Under the pieces are notes generated by a model, which was not told the DNA's origin, ran no database searches, and worked only from the letters and a program-made list of their open reading frames with translations. Positions 34,474 through 43,051 of a stretch of 64,000 nucleotides of DNA are shown here, piece by piece. The DNA is from Devosia nanyangense (GTDB lineage: Bacteria; Pseudomonadota; Alphaproteobacteria; Rhizobiales; Devosiaceae): contig JACRAF010000016.1 of assembly GCA_016213505.1 (NCBI GenBank), positions 1 through 64,000 on the forward strand, given 5' to 3'. The stretch's first letter is position 1. Each line of letters begins with the position of its first letter. The position numbers and the translations under genes are program-made.

Positions 34474-35850
34474 ATGAACACTTGGAGCCCTGACAGCTGG
34501 CGGCAGAAGCCGATCTCGCAGGTTCCCGACTATCCCGATCCAGCCAAGCTCGCTGCCACCGAGAAGCAGTTGTCGACCTTCCCGCCACTGGTGTTTGCCG
34601 GCGAGGCGCGCGAACTGACGGCGCAGCTCGCCGACGTGGCGCGCGGCGAGGCGTTCCTGCTCCAGGGCGGCGATTGCGCCGAGAGTTTCGCCGAGCACGG
34701 TGCCGACCACATTCGCGATTTCTTCCGGGTGTTCCTGCAGATGGCGATCGTCCTGACGCACGGGGCGGGCAAGCCGGTGGTCAAGGTCGGGCGCATCGCC
34801 GGACAGTTCGCCAAGCCCCGCTCGTCCGACACCGAAACCATCGGCGGCGTGACCCTGCCGAGCTATCGCGGCGACATCGTCAACGACATCGGCTTCACTG
34901 CCGAGGCGCGGATGCCCGATCCCGAGCGGCTGCTGCTCGCCTACCGGCAATCGGCGGCGACGCTCAATCTGATCCGCGCCTTCGCCACCGGCGGATACGC
35001 CAATCTGGCCCGCGTGCACGAATGGACGATGGGCTTCATGAAGGATTCCACGGCCTACCCACGCTTCGAGGAAGTGGCGCACAAGATCGATGACGCCATC
35101 GACTTCATGCGCGCCCTCGGCCTCACGCCCGAGAACACCCCGTCGCTGCGCGAGACCCGCTTCTACACCAGCCACGAGGCCCTGCTGCTCGGCTACGAGG
35201 AGGCGATGACGCGCCGTGACTCGATCACCAGCGAGTTTTACGCCACGTCCGGACACATGCTGTGGATCGGCGACCGAACCCGCCAGCCCGACGCGGCGCA
35301 TGTCGAGTATTTCTCCGGCATCCGCAACCCGATCGGCATCAAGTGCGGTCCGAGCCTCACCGACGACGACCTGATGCGCCTGCTCGACCGGCTCAATCCG
35401 AAGGACGAGCCGGGCCGGATCACCCTGATCTGCCGCTTCGGCTCGGACAAGGTGAAGGAGCATCTGCCCCGCGTCATCGAGGCCGTGCAGGGCGAGGGCC
35501 GCACCGTCGTCTGGTGCACCGATCCGATGCACGGCAACACCGTCAAGGCGGCCAACGGCTACAAGACACGTCCATTCGACAAGGTGCTCTCGGAAGTCCA
35601 CTCGTTCTTCCAGGTGCATCGGCAGATGGGCACCTATGCCGGTGGCATCCACATCGAGATGACCGGCGACGACGTCACCGAATGCGTCGGCGGCGGCGTG
35701 TCCGCAGTGACCGAGGCGAGCCTTCAGGACCGCTACCACACCTATTGCGACCCGCGCCTCAACGCCTCGCAGGCGCTGGAACTGGCGTTTCTCGTCGCCG
35801 AGGAAATCCGCGCCCAGCGCCCGAAACGTCAGGCGGTCAGCGGCTTCTAG
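34474..35850 (+). CDS. Class II 3-deoxy-7-phosphoheptulonate (DAHP) synthase
   Basis: A 458-residue plant-type DAHP synthase, the first step of the shikimate pathway (phosphoenolpyruvate plus erythrose 4-phosphate). Recognisable parts are '[11 protein letters not shown]', '[13 protein letters not shown]', '[10 protein letters not shown]', '[10 protein letters not shown]' and the metal site '[17 protein letters not shown]'. The start at 34474 follows GCGAGTGAGACGA; a GTG nine bases earlier is possible. It lies 63 bases after gor. I see no trp-like leader peptide or attenuator in that gap. Confidence 0.95.
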   Translation: MNTWSPDSWRQKPISQVPDYPDPAKLAATEKQLSTFPPLVFAGEARELTAQLADVARGEAFLLQGGDCAESFAEHGADHIRDFFRVFLQMAIVLTHGAGKPVVKVGRIAGQFAKPRSSDTETIGGVTLPSYRGDIVNDIGFTAEARMPDPERLLLAYRQSAATLNLIRAFATGGYANLARVHEWTMGFMKDSTAYPRFEEVAHKIDDAIDFMRALGLTPENTPSLRETRFYTSHEALLLGYEEAMTRRDSITSEFYATSGHMLWIGDRTRQPDAAHVEYFSGIRNPIGIKCGPSLTDDDLMRLLDRLNPKDEPGRITLICRFGSDKVKEHLPRVIEAVQGEGRTVVWCTDPMHGNTVKAANGYKTRPFDKVLSEVHSFFQVHRQMGTYAGGIHIEMTGDDVTECVGGGVSAVTEASLQDRYHTYCDPRLNASQALELAFLVAEEIRAQRPKRQAVSGF

Positions 35851-35952
35851 GGCGTTTCCAGGAAAAGTGCGAAGCGGCTTTCCGGTTCGGAAACGCGACA
35901 AAACAGAGACATGGAGCACTCGTTCCGATTCCATCGGAAGTGACGTGCTCCA
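35851..35952. repeat. RIME-like intergenic mosaic repeat
   Basis: About 102 bases immediately after the DAHP synthase stop contain two nested palindromes. GGCGTTTCC (35851) pairs with GGAAACGC (35889), and GGAGCAC (35913) plus TCCGAT pair with ATCGGA plus GTGCTCC (ends about 35951). This layout and wording match the RIME-type repeats spread between genes of Rhizobium relatives. It may fold in RNA and act as a transcript end. Confidence 0.7.
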
Positions 35953-36034
35953 GCCTCCGGCGAGGGGCGCTTAGCGGAACATTAACCCTAACAAGGCATA
36001 AACGAACCATCGCGTTTGTTGTGCCGAGGGTCCC

Positions 36035-37117
36035 ATGTCCCGTCCGATTCCGAGTCTGGTGGCGCTGCTCGCAGCCATGGCGGTAGCGGCCCCCGCATAT
36101 GCGGCGGACTACTCCGACGACTTCGGCGGCGACAGCGGTTTCCGCGACGGCTACCCCACCGATCCGGGCGACTGGGCCGGGCTCGGCGACAAGGACGATC
36201 CGCTGAAGCTCGAGTTCGGCATCCGCTACTGGTATTCGATGGGAACGCAGACCTTCACCGACAGCGCCGGCTCGTTCACCAGCAACGATACCTCCCATAT
36301 CGGTGAACTGGCGCTGCGCATCGAGGACCACTCCACCAACGTCTACGCCAAGGCGCTGGGCGGCTACGCTTTCAAGCTGGACGGCACCTTCACCGACCCC
36401 TATTCGGCGGGCAGCATCATCGACGGCAAGATCGGGTATGCCGGCGCCGATATCGGCTACAACATGTGGGGCGACAACAACGGCAACGGCTTCGGCGCGC
36501 TCGCCGGCTACATGTACTGGAACAACTCGCCCAATACCGACCGCTTCAGCTACACCACCGCCACCTCGTCCGACGACATCGGCTACGATCAGACCACCGG
36601 CGAGACCTTCGTGCCGATGGACAGTTCGGCCAACAACGTCGACGTCCACTTGCTGCGCCTGGGTATGCAGGGCAAGGCCGAACTCGGCGGCATGTTCGAC
36701 ATCACCGGCGAACTCGCCGCCGTCCCCTACGCCAAGGTCAACGGCATCATCGGCTCCGACCAGACCTCGACCCTTTACGATTTCTCGGTCTTTCCGGGCG
36801 GCAATATCTCGTCGGTCAAGGCCTCGCCGACCGAACTCGACGGCTGGGGCTATGGCGCCATGGCCGAGGTGATGGCCGGCTTCCATCCGACGGAAAATCT
36901 CGCCATCCGAGTCGGCGGCCGCGCCTGGTACCTGCAGGGCACCGCCGATGTGACCTATGACCAGGCGACGATCGGCAATCCCAGCGACAGCGACGCGATC
37001 AACCCGCCCGCCTTCGACACGCCGCCAGCCTTCGCCAAGCAGACCTTCATCGAGCCCGCCAATCCATTCTCGATGTTCCGCTACGGCCTCCTCGCCGAGG
37101 TCAGCTACTCCTTCTGA
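36035..37117 (+). CDS. Outer-membrane beta-barrel protein
   Basis: A 360-residue exported protein: signal peptide about 1-23 ('VALLAAMAVAAPAYA'), an acidic linker, then alternating amphipathic strands ('LEFGIRYWYSMGTQTF', 'AGADIGYNMWGDNNGNGFGALAGYMYWNN', 'LAIRVGGRAWYLQGTADV') ending in 'GLLAEVSYSF' with C-terminal Phe, the usual BAM targeting signal. It could be a small porin- or opacity-type barrel. No specific family is certain. It stands alone between the RIME repeat and nadE. Confidence 0.8.
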   Translation: MSRPIPSLVALLAAMAVAAPAYAADYSDDFGGDSGFRDGYPTDPGDWAGLGDKDDPLKLEFGIRYWYSMGTQTFTDSAGSFTSNDTSHIGELALRIEDHSTNVYAKALGGYAFKLDGTFTDPYSAGSIIDGKIGYAGADIGYNMWGDNNGNGFGALAGYMYWNNSPNTDRFSYTTATSSDDIGYDQTTGETFVPMDSSANNVDVHLLRLGMQGKAELGGMFDITGELAAVPYAKVNGIIGSDQTSTLYDFSVFPGGNISSVKASPTELDGWGYGAMAEVMAGFHPTENLAIRVGGRAWYLQGTADVTYDQATIGNPSDSDAINPPAFDTPPAFAKQTFIEPANPFSMFRYGLLAEVSYSF

Positions 37118-37203
37118 TCCGGGCTTGCCGGGGCCATGTCGGCTTGCCCTTCGGGGGGTGAGCGGATAAGTCTGCCGCGTTTTCGCGACCAGGATTTCCT
37201 TCC

Positions 37204-38919
37204 GTGGCAGACCGACTGCGCATCGCGCTCGCCCAGCTCAATCCCAAGGTGGGAGCGCTCGAGGCCAACCTGGCGCTTGCCAAGAGCGCGCTGGCCGACG
37301 CGGTGGCGGCCAAGGCCGACATCCTGATGCTCTCCGAGCTGTTCCTGACCGGCTATTTCCCGGAAGATCTGTTCTTCAAGCCGCGCGTCCTCGAGGACGC
37401 GCTGGCGGCCGCCGCCGACCTCGTCCACGCCACAAGGGGAACCACCGTCAGCCTGCTGCTGCCGACGATCTGGCGCGATGGCCATCAGCTCTACAATGCA
37501 GTGCTGCTCGCCGAGGACGGCAGGGTCGTCGCGCGCCGCTACAAGCGCGAACTGCCCAACGACGACGTGTTCTACGAGAAGCGCTATTTCGTGTCCGGAC
37601 CGCTGCCCGAGCCGATGACCATCAAGGGCACGATCATCGGCGTTCCGATCTGCGAGGACGTGTGGCACCGGCCGGTCTCGGAGTACCTCGTCGATCGCGG
37701 CGCCGAGCTGCTGCTCTGCCCCAACGGCTCGCCCTACTGGAAGAACAAGCAGCACATCCGCATGGACCTGGTTCGCGCCCGGGTTGCCGAGGACAAGGTG
37801 CCGATGCTCTATCTCAATCAGGTCGGCGGCCAGGACGAGCTGGTGTTCGACGGCGCCTCCTTCGGCATCGAACCGGGCAATAGACTGGTGTTCCAGGGCA
37901 AGTCGTTCGAGAGCGATTTCATCGTTTCCGACTGGGAGCGCGGCGCGCATGGCTGGCGCTGCACCAGGGGCGATGTGGTTCCCCTCGCTTCGATCGAGGA
38001 AGCGCCGTGGCAGGCGATGCTGCGCGGGCTGCGCGACTATGTGCGCAAGAACGGCTTCAGCAAGGTCGTGCTCGGCCTCTCGGGCGGCATCGACAGCGCC
38101 ATCGTCGCGGCCATCGCCGCCGACGCGCTCGGCCCCGAGAACGTCCACTGCCTGATGCTGCCCTATCGCTACACCTCCGAGGAGAGCCTGCGCGACGCCA
38201 AGGATTGTGCGACCCGGCTCGGCGTCCGCTACGACATCGTGCCGATCGGCCAGCCGGTGGATGAAGCGCTGCGCGAACTGCAGCCGGTCTTCGGCGACAA
38301 GCCCGCCGATGTCACCGAGGAGAACATCCAGTCGCGCATGCGCGGGCTGGTGCTGATGGCGGTCTCCAACAAGACCGGGGCGATGCTGCTGACCACAGGC
38401 AACAAGTCCGAGATGGCCGTCGGCTACGCCACCATCTATGGCGACATGAACGGCGGCTTCAACCCGATCAAGGACCTCTTCAAGATGGAGGTCTACAAGC
38501 TCGCCGACTGGCGCAACTCGCACATCCCCGACGGCACGCTCTGCCCACACGGCGACGTGATCCCGCAGGCCATCATCGCCAAGGCGCCGAGCGCCGAACT
38601 CAGGCCCAACCAGACCGATCAGGATTCACTGCCGCCCTATCCGATCCTCGACGAGGTGCTGCACGGGCTGGTCGAGGACGAACTATCCGTGGCCGAGATC
38701 GTCGCCAGGGGCAACGGCCGCTTCGACCGCGCCCTGGTCAGGCGCGTCGAGCGGCTGCTCTATCTCGCCGAGTACAAGCGCAAGCAGGCGGCGCCGGGCA
38801 CCAAACTGACCAAGAAGGCCTTCGGCATCGGTCGCAAATACCCCATCACCAACGGTTATCGCGACGAGAGCGAAGTGGTGGTCGCGGCGCCCGCGCCGGC
38901 CAAGCAGGGCGTCGAATGA
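37204..38919 (+). CDS. nadE: Glutamine-hydrolysing NAD+ synthetase
   Basis: A 571-residue two-domain enzyme. Residues about 1-250 are a nitrilase-type glutaminase (Glu in 'LSELFLTGYFPEDL', Lys in 'KRELPNDDVFYEKRYF', Cys in 'GVPICEDVWH'). Residues about 280-550 are the ATP-dependent synthetase with the P-loop 'LGLSGGIDSAIVAAIA' and 'TTGNKSEMAVGYATIYGDM'. It amidates nicotinate adenine dinucleotide to NAD+. The start is GTG at 37204. It overlaps gltX by four bases (ATGA), indicating coupling. Confidence 0.95.
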   Translation: MADRLRIALAQLNPKVGALEANLALAKSALADAVAAKADILMLSELFLTGYFPEDLFFKPRVLEDALAAAADLVHATRGTTVSLLLPTIWRDGHQLYNAVLLAEDGRVVARRYKRELPNDDVFYEKRYFVSGPLPEPMTIKGTIIGVPICEDVWHRPVSEYLVDRGAELLLCPNGSPYWKNKQHIRMDLVRARVAEDKVPMLYLNQVGGQDELVFDGASFGIEPGNRLVFQGKSFESDFIVSDWERGAHGWRCTRGDVVPLASIEEAPWQAMLRGLRDYVRKNGFSKVVLGLSGGIDSAIVAAIAADALGPENVHCLMLPYRYTSEESLRDAKDCATRLGVRYDIVPIGQPVDEALRELQPVFGDKPADVTEENIQSRMRGLVLMAVSNKTGAMLLTTGNKSEMAVGYATIYGDMNGGFNPIKDLFKMEVYKLADWRNSHIPDGTLCPHGDVIPQAIIAKAPSAELRPNQTDQDSLPPYPILDEVLHGLVEDELSVAEIVARGNGRFDRALVRRVERLLYLAEYKRKQAAPGTKLTKKAFGIGRKYPITNGYRDESEVVVAAPAPAKQGVE

Positions 38920-40241
38920 CCATTGTCCGCTACGCGCCGTCGCCGACCGGACGGCTGCATCTGGGCAATGCCCGGCCGGCGCTGCTCAATTGGCTGTTCG
39001 CGCTCCAGACCGGCGGAACCTATGTGCTGCGGCTCGACGACACCGACACGGCGCGCTCGACCGAGGCGTTCGCGCGCGGCATCGAGACAGACCTCGCCTG
39101 GCTCGGTATCGCACCGGCGCTGAAGGTTCGGCAGTCGGATAGAACTGCGCTCTACGATGCAGCGCGCGACCGGCTGATCGCCTCCGGGCGACTCTATCCG
39201 GCGTACGAGACCGAGGAAGAGCTCGAGATCAAGCGCGGCCGGGCCCGGCTGCTCGGCCGACCGCCGGTCTACGACCGCGCCGCATTGTCGCTGACCGGGG
39301 AGCAGAGACAGGCTCTCGAGGCCGGGGGTCGCAAACCGCACTGGCGCTTCCGGCTGGACGGCCGGCCGGTGCACTTCGACGATCTGATCAAGGGACCGCA
39401 GACGGTCAACACCGCCTCGATGTCCGATCCGGTGTTGATCCGCGAGGACGGCAGTTACCTCTACACGCTGCCCTCGGTGGTCGACGACATCGATCTCGAG
39501 ATCACCCACGTCATCCGGGGCGAGGACCACGTCTCCAACACCGGCACGCAGATCGAGATCTTCGAGGCGCTGGACGGTGCCGTGCCGCGCTTCGGGCACC
39601 ACAATCTGCTGACCGGCGCCGAAGGCGAGGGGCTCAGCAAGCGCCTCGGCTCATTGTCGCTGTCGGACCTGCGGACGGAAGGGTTCGAACCGCTGGCGGT
39701 TGCCACCGTCGCGGTGCTGACCGGGACGAGTCTGTCGGTCGAGCCCTATCCCGACCTCCGCGCCATCGCCGACCGCCTCGACTTCTCGATGATCTCGCAC
39801 GGGCCGGCGCGTTTCGATCCGGCCGAGCTCGAGAGCCTCAACGCCCGCATCCTGCACGCCATGCCGTTCGAGGCCGCCCGGCCCCGCCTTGAGCCGCTCG
39901 GTCTGGCGGAGGAGAGGGCCTGGGGCGTGCTGCGCGGCAATCTGACGAGGTTTTCCGACGTCGCACCCTGGGCCGCCATCATCGCCGGATCGATCGATCA
40001 CCGGCCGGCCGACGAGGATCGCGATTTCCTCGATCTCGCCCGCGAGCTGCTGCCGCCGGAACCCTGGGACGAAACCACCTGGTCGGCCTGGACCAATGCG
40101 CTCAAGGAGAAATCCGGACGCAAGGGCAGGGCGCTGTTTCACCCGCTGCGGCTGGCACTGACCGGCCGCGAGGACGGGCCGGAACTCAGGTCCCTGCTGC
40201 CGCTGTTGGGGCGTAGGGTGTGTCTGGCCCGACTATCCTGA
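38916..40241 (+). CDS. gltX: Glutamate-tRNA ligase
   Basis: A 441-residue class Ib aminoacyl-tRNA synthetase. The HIGH-type motif is 'YAPSPTGRLHLGNARPALLNW' and the KMSKS-type loop is 'GEGLSKRLGSLSL'. 'RLDDTDTARSTEAFARGI' and 'VIRGEDHVSNTGTQIEIFEAL' are also typical. Alphaproteobacteria often have two GluRS genes, one charging tRNA-Gln; at 441 residues this fits the shorter of the two. It is coupled to nadE, and its last 56 bases overlap the end of the convergent DUF2865 gene. Confidence 0.93.
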   Translation: MTIVRYAPSPTGRLHLGNARPALLNWLFALQTGGTYVLRLDDTDTARSTEAFARGIETDLAWLGIAPALKVRQSDRTALYDAARDRLIASGRLYPAYETEEELEIKRGRARLLGRPPVYDRAALSLTGEQRQALEAGGRKPHWRFRLDGRPVHFDDLIKGPQTVNTASMSDPVLIREDGSYLYTLPSVVDDIDLEITHVIRGEDHVSNTGTQIEIFEALDGAVPRFGHHNLLTGAEGEGLSKRLGSLSLSDLRTEGFEPLAVATVAVLTGTSLSVEPYPDLRAIADRLDFSMISHGPARFDPAELESLNARILHAMPFEAARPRLEPLGLAEERAWGVLRGNLTRFSDVAPWAAIIAGSIDHRPADEDRDFLDLARELLPPEPWDETTWSAWTNALKEKSGRKGRALFHPLRLALTGREDGPELRSLLPLLGRRVCLARLS

Positions 40242-41316
40242 CCCGCTTGTCGCCGAACTGCACGATGCGGACCGGATCGTTCGCCGCCGCCTGTTTGACC
40301 ACCACTGGTTTGGGTTCTTCGCCCGGCGCCGCCGGCCGGGGGCGCGGCAGCGGAACGTTGACGTAGTTGGCGGTAGCGATCGGCGCCACCGTCACCTCCA
40401 TCTCCCGCCGCGGATCGCGGATCGGCAGCGGGAAAGTCAGGTCGGCATAGGTGATCATTGCCCGGCTGGTGCCGTCGGGCAGCGCGGCGAGGCTGATCGA
40501 GCCGTAGCTCACCCTGGTCTTGCAGCTGTTGGCGCGGTCGTAGCTCGTGCGGTACGCAAAGGCCGCCGGCAGCGAGGCGTAGGGCTGCCCTTCGAGATTG
40601 ATCATCTGCTCCGGCTCCTGGCCGGGGTTGTCGTAGTAGTAGAGATCGACATCCATGCCCGGGCACTGCTCCTGGCACTGCGTCAAATCGTTGGGCGCGT
40701 AGTCGATCAGCGTCGAATAGCTGATCGGCCAGTAGTAGCCGTCGACCTTGCGGACGCAGACCGTGCGCACGGTTTCGTATCCGGCATAGCCCGAGAACTG
40801 GTCGCCGCGCGTCGAGATGCCGTCAAAGCCGTTCTCGAAGGCGTCGAACAACTGGTCGAACAGGCTGCCGCGGTTCTCGGTGACGGTGGCCCGCGAGCGG
40901 CTGTTGCAGTTGAACCGCGCCATTTCCTGCAGCACCGCCTCGCGCTGCTGGGCCACGGCGTTGCCGGTATCGGCCTGCTGCGAGATCTTGGCGAAGGCGT
41001 CGCGGGCCTTCACCACCTGTCGCGCCTCGGCCCGGCACTGGCTGCTCAGCTTTTCCCCGCGCTTGGCGGCGGCGTTGCAGCCGTCGCGGACGTACTTGCT
41101 CTCGGCCTGCTGCACCGCGTCCTGCAGCTGGCGGGTCCGGTCGTTGATGTCGCCGAGGTTCTGGAAGTCGCCGCTGCGCTCGATGGCCTGCAGTGTGTTG
41201 GCCAGTGCCTGGCAGTTGCGCGACTGCGCCAAGGCGTCGGTGGTGTCGAGTGCGAACAGCAGCACCGCGCAGCAAAGCACGGTGAGCCGCAGCAGCGATT
41301 TCGACGCTTGAGTCAT
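40186..41316 (-). CDS. Exported DUF2865 protein
   Basis: A 376-residue protein starting MTQASKSLLRLTVLCCAVLL, with a signal peptide to about residue 31 ('TTDALAQ'). A Cys-containing helical region with coiled-coil potential follows (35-130, 'QDAVQQAESKYVRDG', 'AEARQVVKARDAFAKISQQ'), then the DUF2865 core with 'TVCVRKVDGYYWPISYSTLIDYAPNDLTQCQEQCPGMDVDLYYYDNPGQEPEQM'. The function is unknown; the location is periplasmic or cell surface. The start at 41316 has CTGGAATCG upstream. The C-terminus is Pro/Ala rich and overlaps the gltX 3' end in antisense. Confidence 0.85.
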   Translation of the reverse strand: MTQASKSLLRLTVLCCAVLLFALDTTDALAQSRNCQALANTLQAIERSGDFQNLGDINDRTRQLQDAVQQAESKYVRDGCNAAAKRGEKLSSQCRAEARQVVKARDAFAKISQQADTGNAVAQQREAVLQEMARFNCNSRSRATVTENRGSLFDQLFDAFENGFDGISTRGDQFSGYAGYETVRTVCVRKVDGYYWPISYSTLIDYAPNDLTQCQEQCPGMDVDLYYYDNPGQEPEQMINLEGQPYASLPAAFAYRTSYDRANSCKTRVSYGSISLAALPDGTSRAMITYADLTFPLPIRDPRREMEVTVAPIATANYVNVPLPRPRPAAPGEEPKPVVVKQAAANDPVRIVQFGDKRVRIVGPDTPYAPTAAAGT

Positions 41317-41511
41317 CGATTCCAGTTGAACGAGCCCGATCCGTCCTCGGGATAATGCAGCAATTAGCCCAAAATCGGACCAGAAGCGCCGCACTGTAGC
41401 GGCGGGCCGTCACCGCAACGTGAACAATCTGGCTCCGCTCCGGGATTAACCAGCCTTGCCAGGCGTTGGCCTTCTTGCGAGCTTGTCCGTCCCGACACCG
41501 GAGGTGCACCG

Positions 41512-41991
41512 ATGCCCATACCCAAACTGGCTGTTTTCGCCTTTGTCACGGTCGCCGCACTCGGCGCGTTCGCGGCGCTGGCCGAGGATCCGCCGGCCCT
41601 CGTGGTCGATCCCGCCATTGCCGGCATGACCGTCGACCAGAAGGTCGAGGCGCGGCGCGCGGGCATGAAGGAGGACGGCATGCTGCTGCGCGGCGCCGCC
41701 GACGCAACCGGCCAGGCGGCGGTCGATCTCACCACCAAGGTGCTGCAGAATTTCACCAATTTCCCGGCGCTGTTCGCCGATGGGGCGACCAACGCCAACT
41801 CGCACGCGCTGCCGCTGATCTGGGAGGAATTCGATAAATTCACCGCCATCATCGACAAGGGCAAGACGTCGCTGACCGCCATGCGCCAGGCGGCGATCGA
41901 CAGCGACACCGCAACCTATCTCGCCTCGTTCAAGACGCTGGGCGGCGTCTGCGGCGAGTGCCATGAGAGCTATCGTGCCAAGCCGCAGTAG
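41512..41991 (+). CDS. Cytochrome c'-type protein
   Basis: A 159-residue periplasmic cytochrome with a signal peptide (about 1-24). The four-helix cytochrome c' fold is suggested by 'ARRAGMKEDGMLLRGA', 'QNFTNFPALFADGATNANSHALPLIWEEFDKFTAI' and the C-terminal haem motif CGECH in 'LGGVCGECHESYRAKPQ'. Such proteins bind NO or act as electron carriers or sensors. It is directly followed by a paralogue with the same layout, 10 bases away. The start ATG follows GGAGGTGCACCG. Confidence 0.9.
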   Translation: MPIPKLAVFAFVTVAALGAFAALAEDPPALVVDPAIAGMTVDQKVEARRAGMKEDGMLLRGAADATGQAAVDLTTKVLQNFTNFPALFADGATNANSHALPLIWEEFDKFTAIIDKGKTSLTAMRQAAIDSDTATYLASFKTLGGVCGECHESYRAKPQ

Positions 41992-42001
41992 CGCGGTGAG
42001 G

Positions 42002-42445
42002 ATGCGCCTTGCCGCCTGGCTCGGCGCCGCCCTGATCGTCGTGGCGGCGGCCCTTGCCAGCGCCGCGCCGGTGGTCGCCGCCATGACCGACGCGCAGCTT
42101 GTCGCGACGCGGGTGGCGGCCATGAAGCAGGACGGCATGCTGCTGCGCGGTGCGAAAAGCCTAACCGGTCAGGAGGCGATCGACGCCGCGACGATCATTC
42201 TCAAGAACTTCACCAACTTCCCCGCTCTGTTCCGCAAGGGATCGATCACCGCGGACAGCCGCGCTTTGCCGGTGATCTGGGAGAACTGGGGCGATTTCAC
42301 CGCTCGCCTCGCCGCCGAGAAGGCCAACGCGCAGGCCATGCTGGCCGCGGCCAAGGCCGGCAACAAGAAGGCCTATCTGGCGGCCATCGAGGACCTCAAG
42401 CGTCCGTGCTCGAACTGCCACCTCGCCTACGCGCGGGTGTTCTGA
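42002..42445 (+). CDS. Second cytochrome c'-type protein, paralogue of the preceding gene
   Basis: A 147-residue exported cytochrome. The signal peptide is about 1-28; the body repeats the neighbour's pattern ('AAMKQDGMLLRGAKSL', 'KNFTNFPALFRKGSITADSRALPVIWENWGDFTARL') and ends with haem motif CSNCH in 'KRPCSNCHLAYARVF'. The start at 42002 (MRLAAWLGAAL) is preferred over an ATG at 41963 that would overlap the upstream gene, because it puts the signal peptide right at the N-terminus. Tandem duplication with later divergence is likely. Confidence 0.85.
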   Translation: MRLAAWLGAALIVVAAALASAAPVVAAMTDAQLVATRVAAMKQDGMLLRGAKSLTGQEAIDAATIILKNFTNFPALFRKGSITADSRALPVIWENWGDFTARLAAEKANAQAMLAAAKAGNKKAYLAAIEDLKRPCSNCHLAYARVF

Positions 42446-42831
42446 CGATCCGCTGGGCGCTCGCGCTGCCGGCGCTGACTCTGCCGCTTCTGGCGCCGCC
42501 CGCCGGCGCCGCCGACTTCACCAGATTCGCCGCGGCCTGCGCCACCGCCAAGACCTTCCTGCTCCATGACGCGGCGGCCGGCAGCGACGGCGGCGCCGCG
42601 CTCCACATCCTCTGCCCGTGCCTTCAATCCGGCTTTGCCCGCTACACCCAGGCCGAGGTCGACGCGCTGACGGCGGACCTCCGTGCCGGGTCGAGCTACG
42701 AGGCCAAGGCGACCTATCCCGCTTATGCCGGCCTCCAGGCCAAAGCGAGCCTGGTGCTCGAGGCCTGCTTCAACACCGACGCCGTTTCGGCGATGAAGAG
42801 CTTCCCGTCTCACCCCGCATCCGGCGGGTAG
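42406..42831 (+). CDS. Small exported Cys-containing protein of unknown function
   Basis: A 141-residue protein with a signal-like N-terminus ('LTIRWALALPALTLPLLAPPAGAA') and a mature part with five Cys, including 'HILCPCLQSGFARYTQAEVDALTADL' and 'VLEACFNTD'. There is no CxxCH motif, so it is not a haem c protein. The only in-frame start before the hydrophobic stretch is GTG at 42406, overlapping the second cytochrome by 40 bases. The arrangement suggests it is the third gene of the cytochrome operon, perhaps a partner or assembly factor. Confidence 0.6.
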   Translation: MLELPPRLRAGVLTIRWALALPALTLPLLAPPAGAADFTRFAAACATAKTFLLHDAAAGSDGGAALHILCPCLQSGFARYTQAEVDALTADLRAGSSYEAKATYPAYAGLQAKASLVLEACFNTDAVSAMKSFPSHPASGG

Positions 42832-42868
42832 CGGTTTCCGCGCTGTTCACTCACCAGCGCAACCCCTC

Positions 42869-42897
42869 TTGCTTTCGGGACGGTTCGCCGTCAGATT
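42869..42897 (+). promoter_or_regulatory. Candidate promoter of the cysS leader transcript
   Basis: TTGCTT at 42869-42874 is followed after exactly 17 bases by CAGATT at 42892-42897. Transcription would begin about seven bases later, at or next to the ATG of the short ORF at 42905, making that ORF leaderless. Hexamer quality is modest, so the call depends on spacing and position. Confidence 0.35.
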
Positions 42898-42904
42898 GCG
42901 CGCC

Positions 42905-42955
42905 ATGAAAACCGCCACGGCGATCTGCAAGTCTTGCTCGATTATTAGCTGCTAA
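42905..42955 (+). CDS. Putative cysteine-rich leader peptide upstream of cysS
   Basis: A 16-codon ORF reads MKTATAICKSCSIISC and stop. Three Cys codons (926-928, 935-937, 950-952) and three Ser codons lie in its second half, the last Cys just before UAA. It begins 97 bases before cysS ends its leader. There is no Shine-Dalgarno, but the candidate promoter predicts transcription starting at the ATG, as for leaderless trpL-type peptides known in rhizobia. Its last codons form one arm of a hairpin (42948-42969) with a T-rich tail. Three Cys in 16 codons is far above the usual rate of about 1%. Role as a ribosome-stalling sensor of Cys-tRNA is inference. Confidence 0.5.
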   Translation: MKTATAICKSCSIISC

Positions 42956-42981
42956 CCACTGTTGGCGGCGCGGTTTTCTTC
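42948..42981 (+). promoter_or_regulatory. Candidate attenuator hairpin in the cysS leader
   Basis: GCTGCTAAC (42948-42956) can pair over all nine positions with GTTGGCGGC (42961-42969), allowing two G-U pairs, with loop CACT; GCGG and then TTTTCTTC follow. The 5' arm contains the last Cys codon and the stop codon of the 16-codon ORF, so ribosome position would decide whether it forms. Confidence 0.4.
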
Positions 42982-43051
42982 ATCCCTAGAGTTCTGAACC
43001 CGAAGAGCCCGCTGCCAGCGCGTCACAACCGTTGAGGCATGGACTTCACCA

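Noticed and set aside
32884..35934. A 1016-residue minus-strand open frame across gor and DAHP synthase
   Set aside because: It spans two recognisable plus-strand genes and a strong terminator; composition is that of a reverse-complement shadow.
39677..39695. GGGTTCGAACC, resembling a tRNA T-arm
   Set aside because: It is inside the gltX coding sequence and no acceptor, anticodon or D-arm can be built around it.
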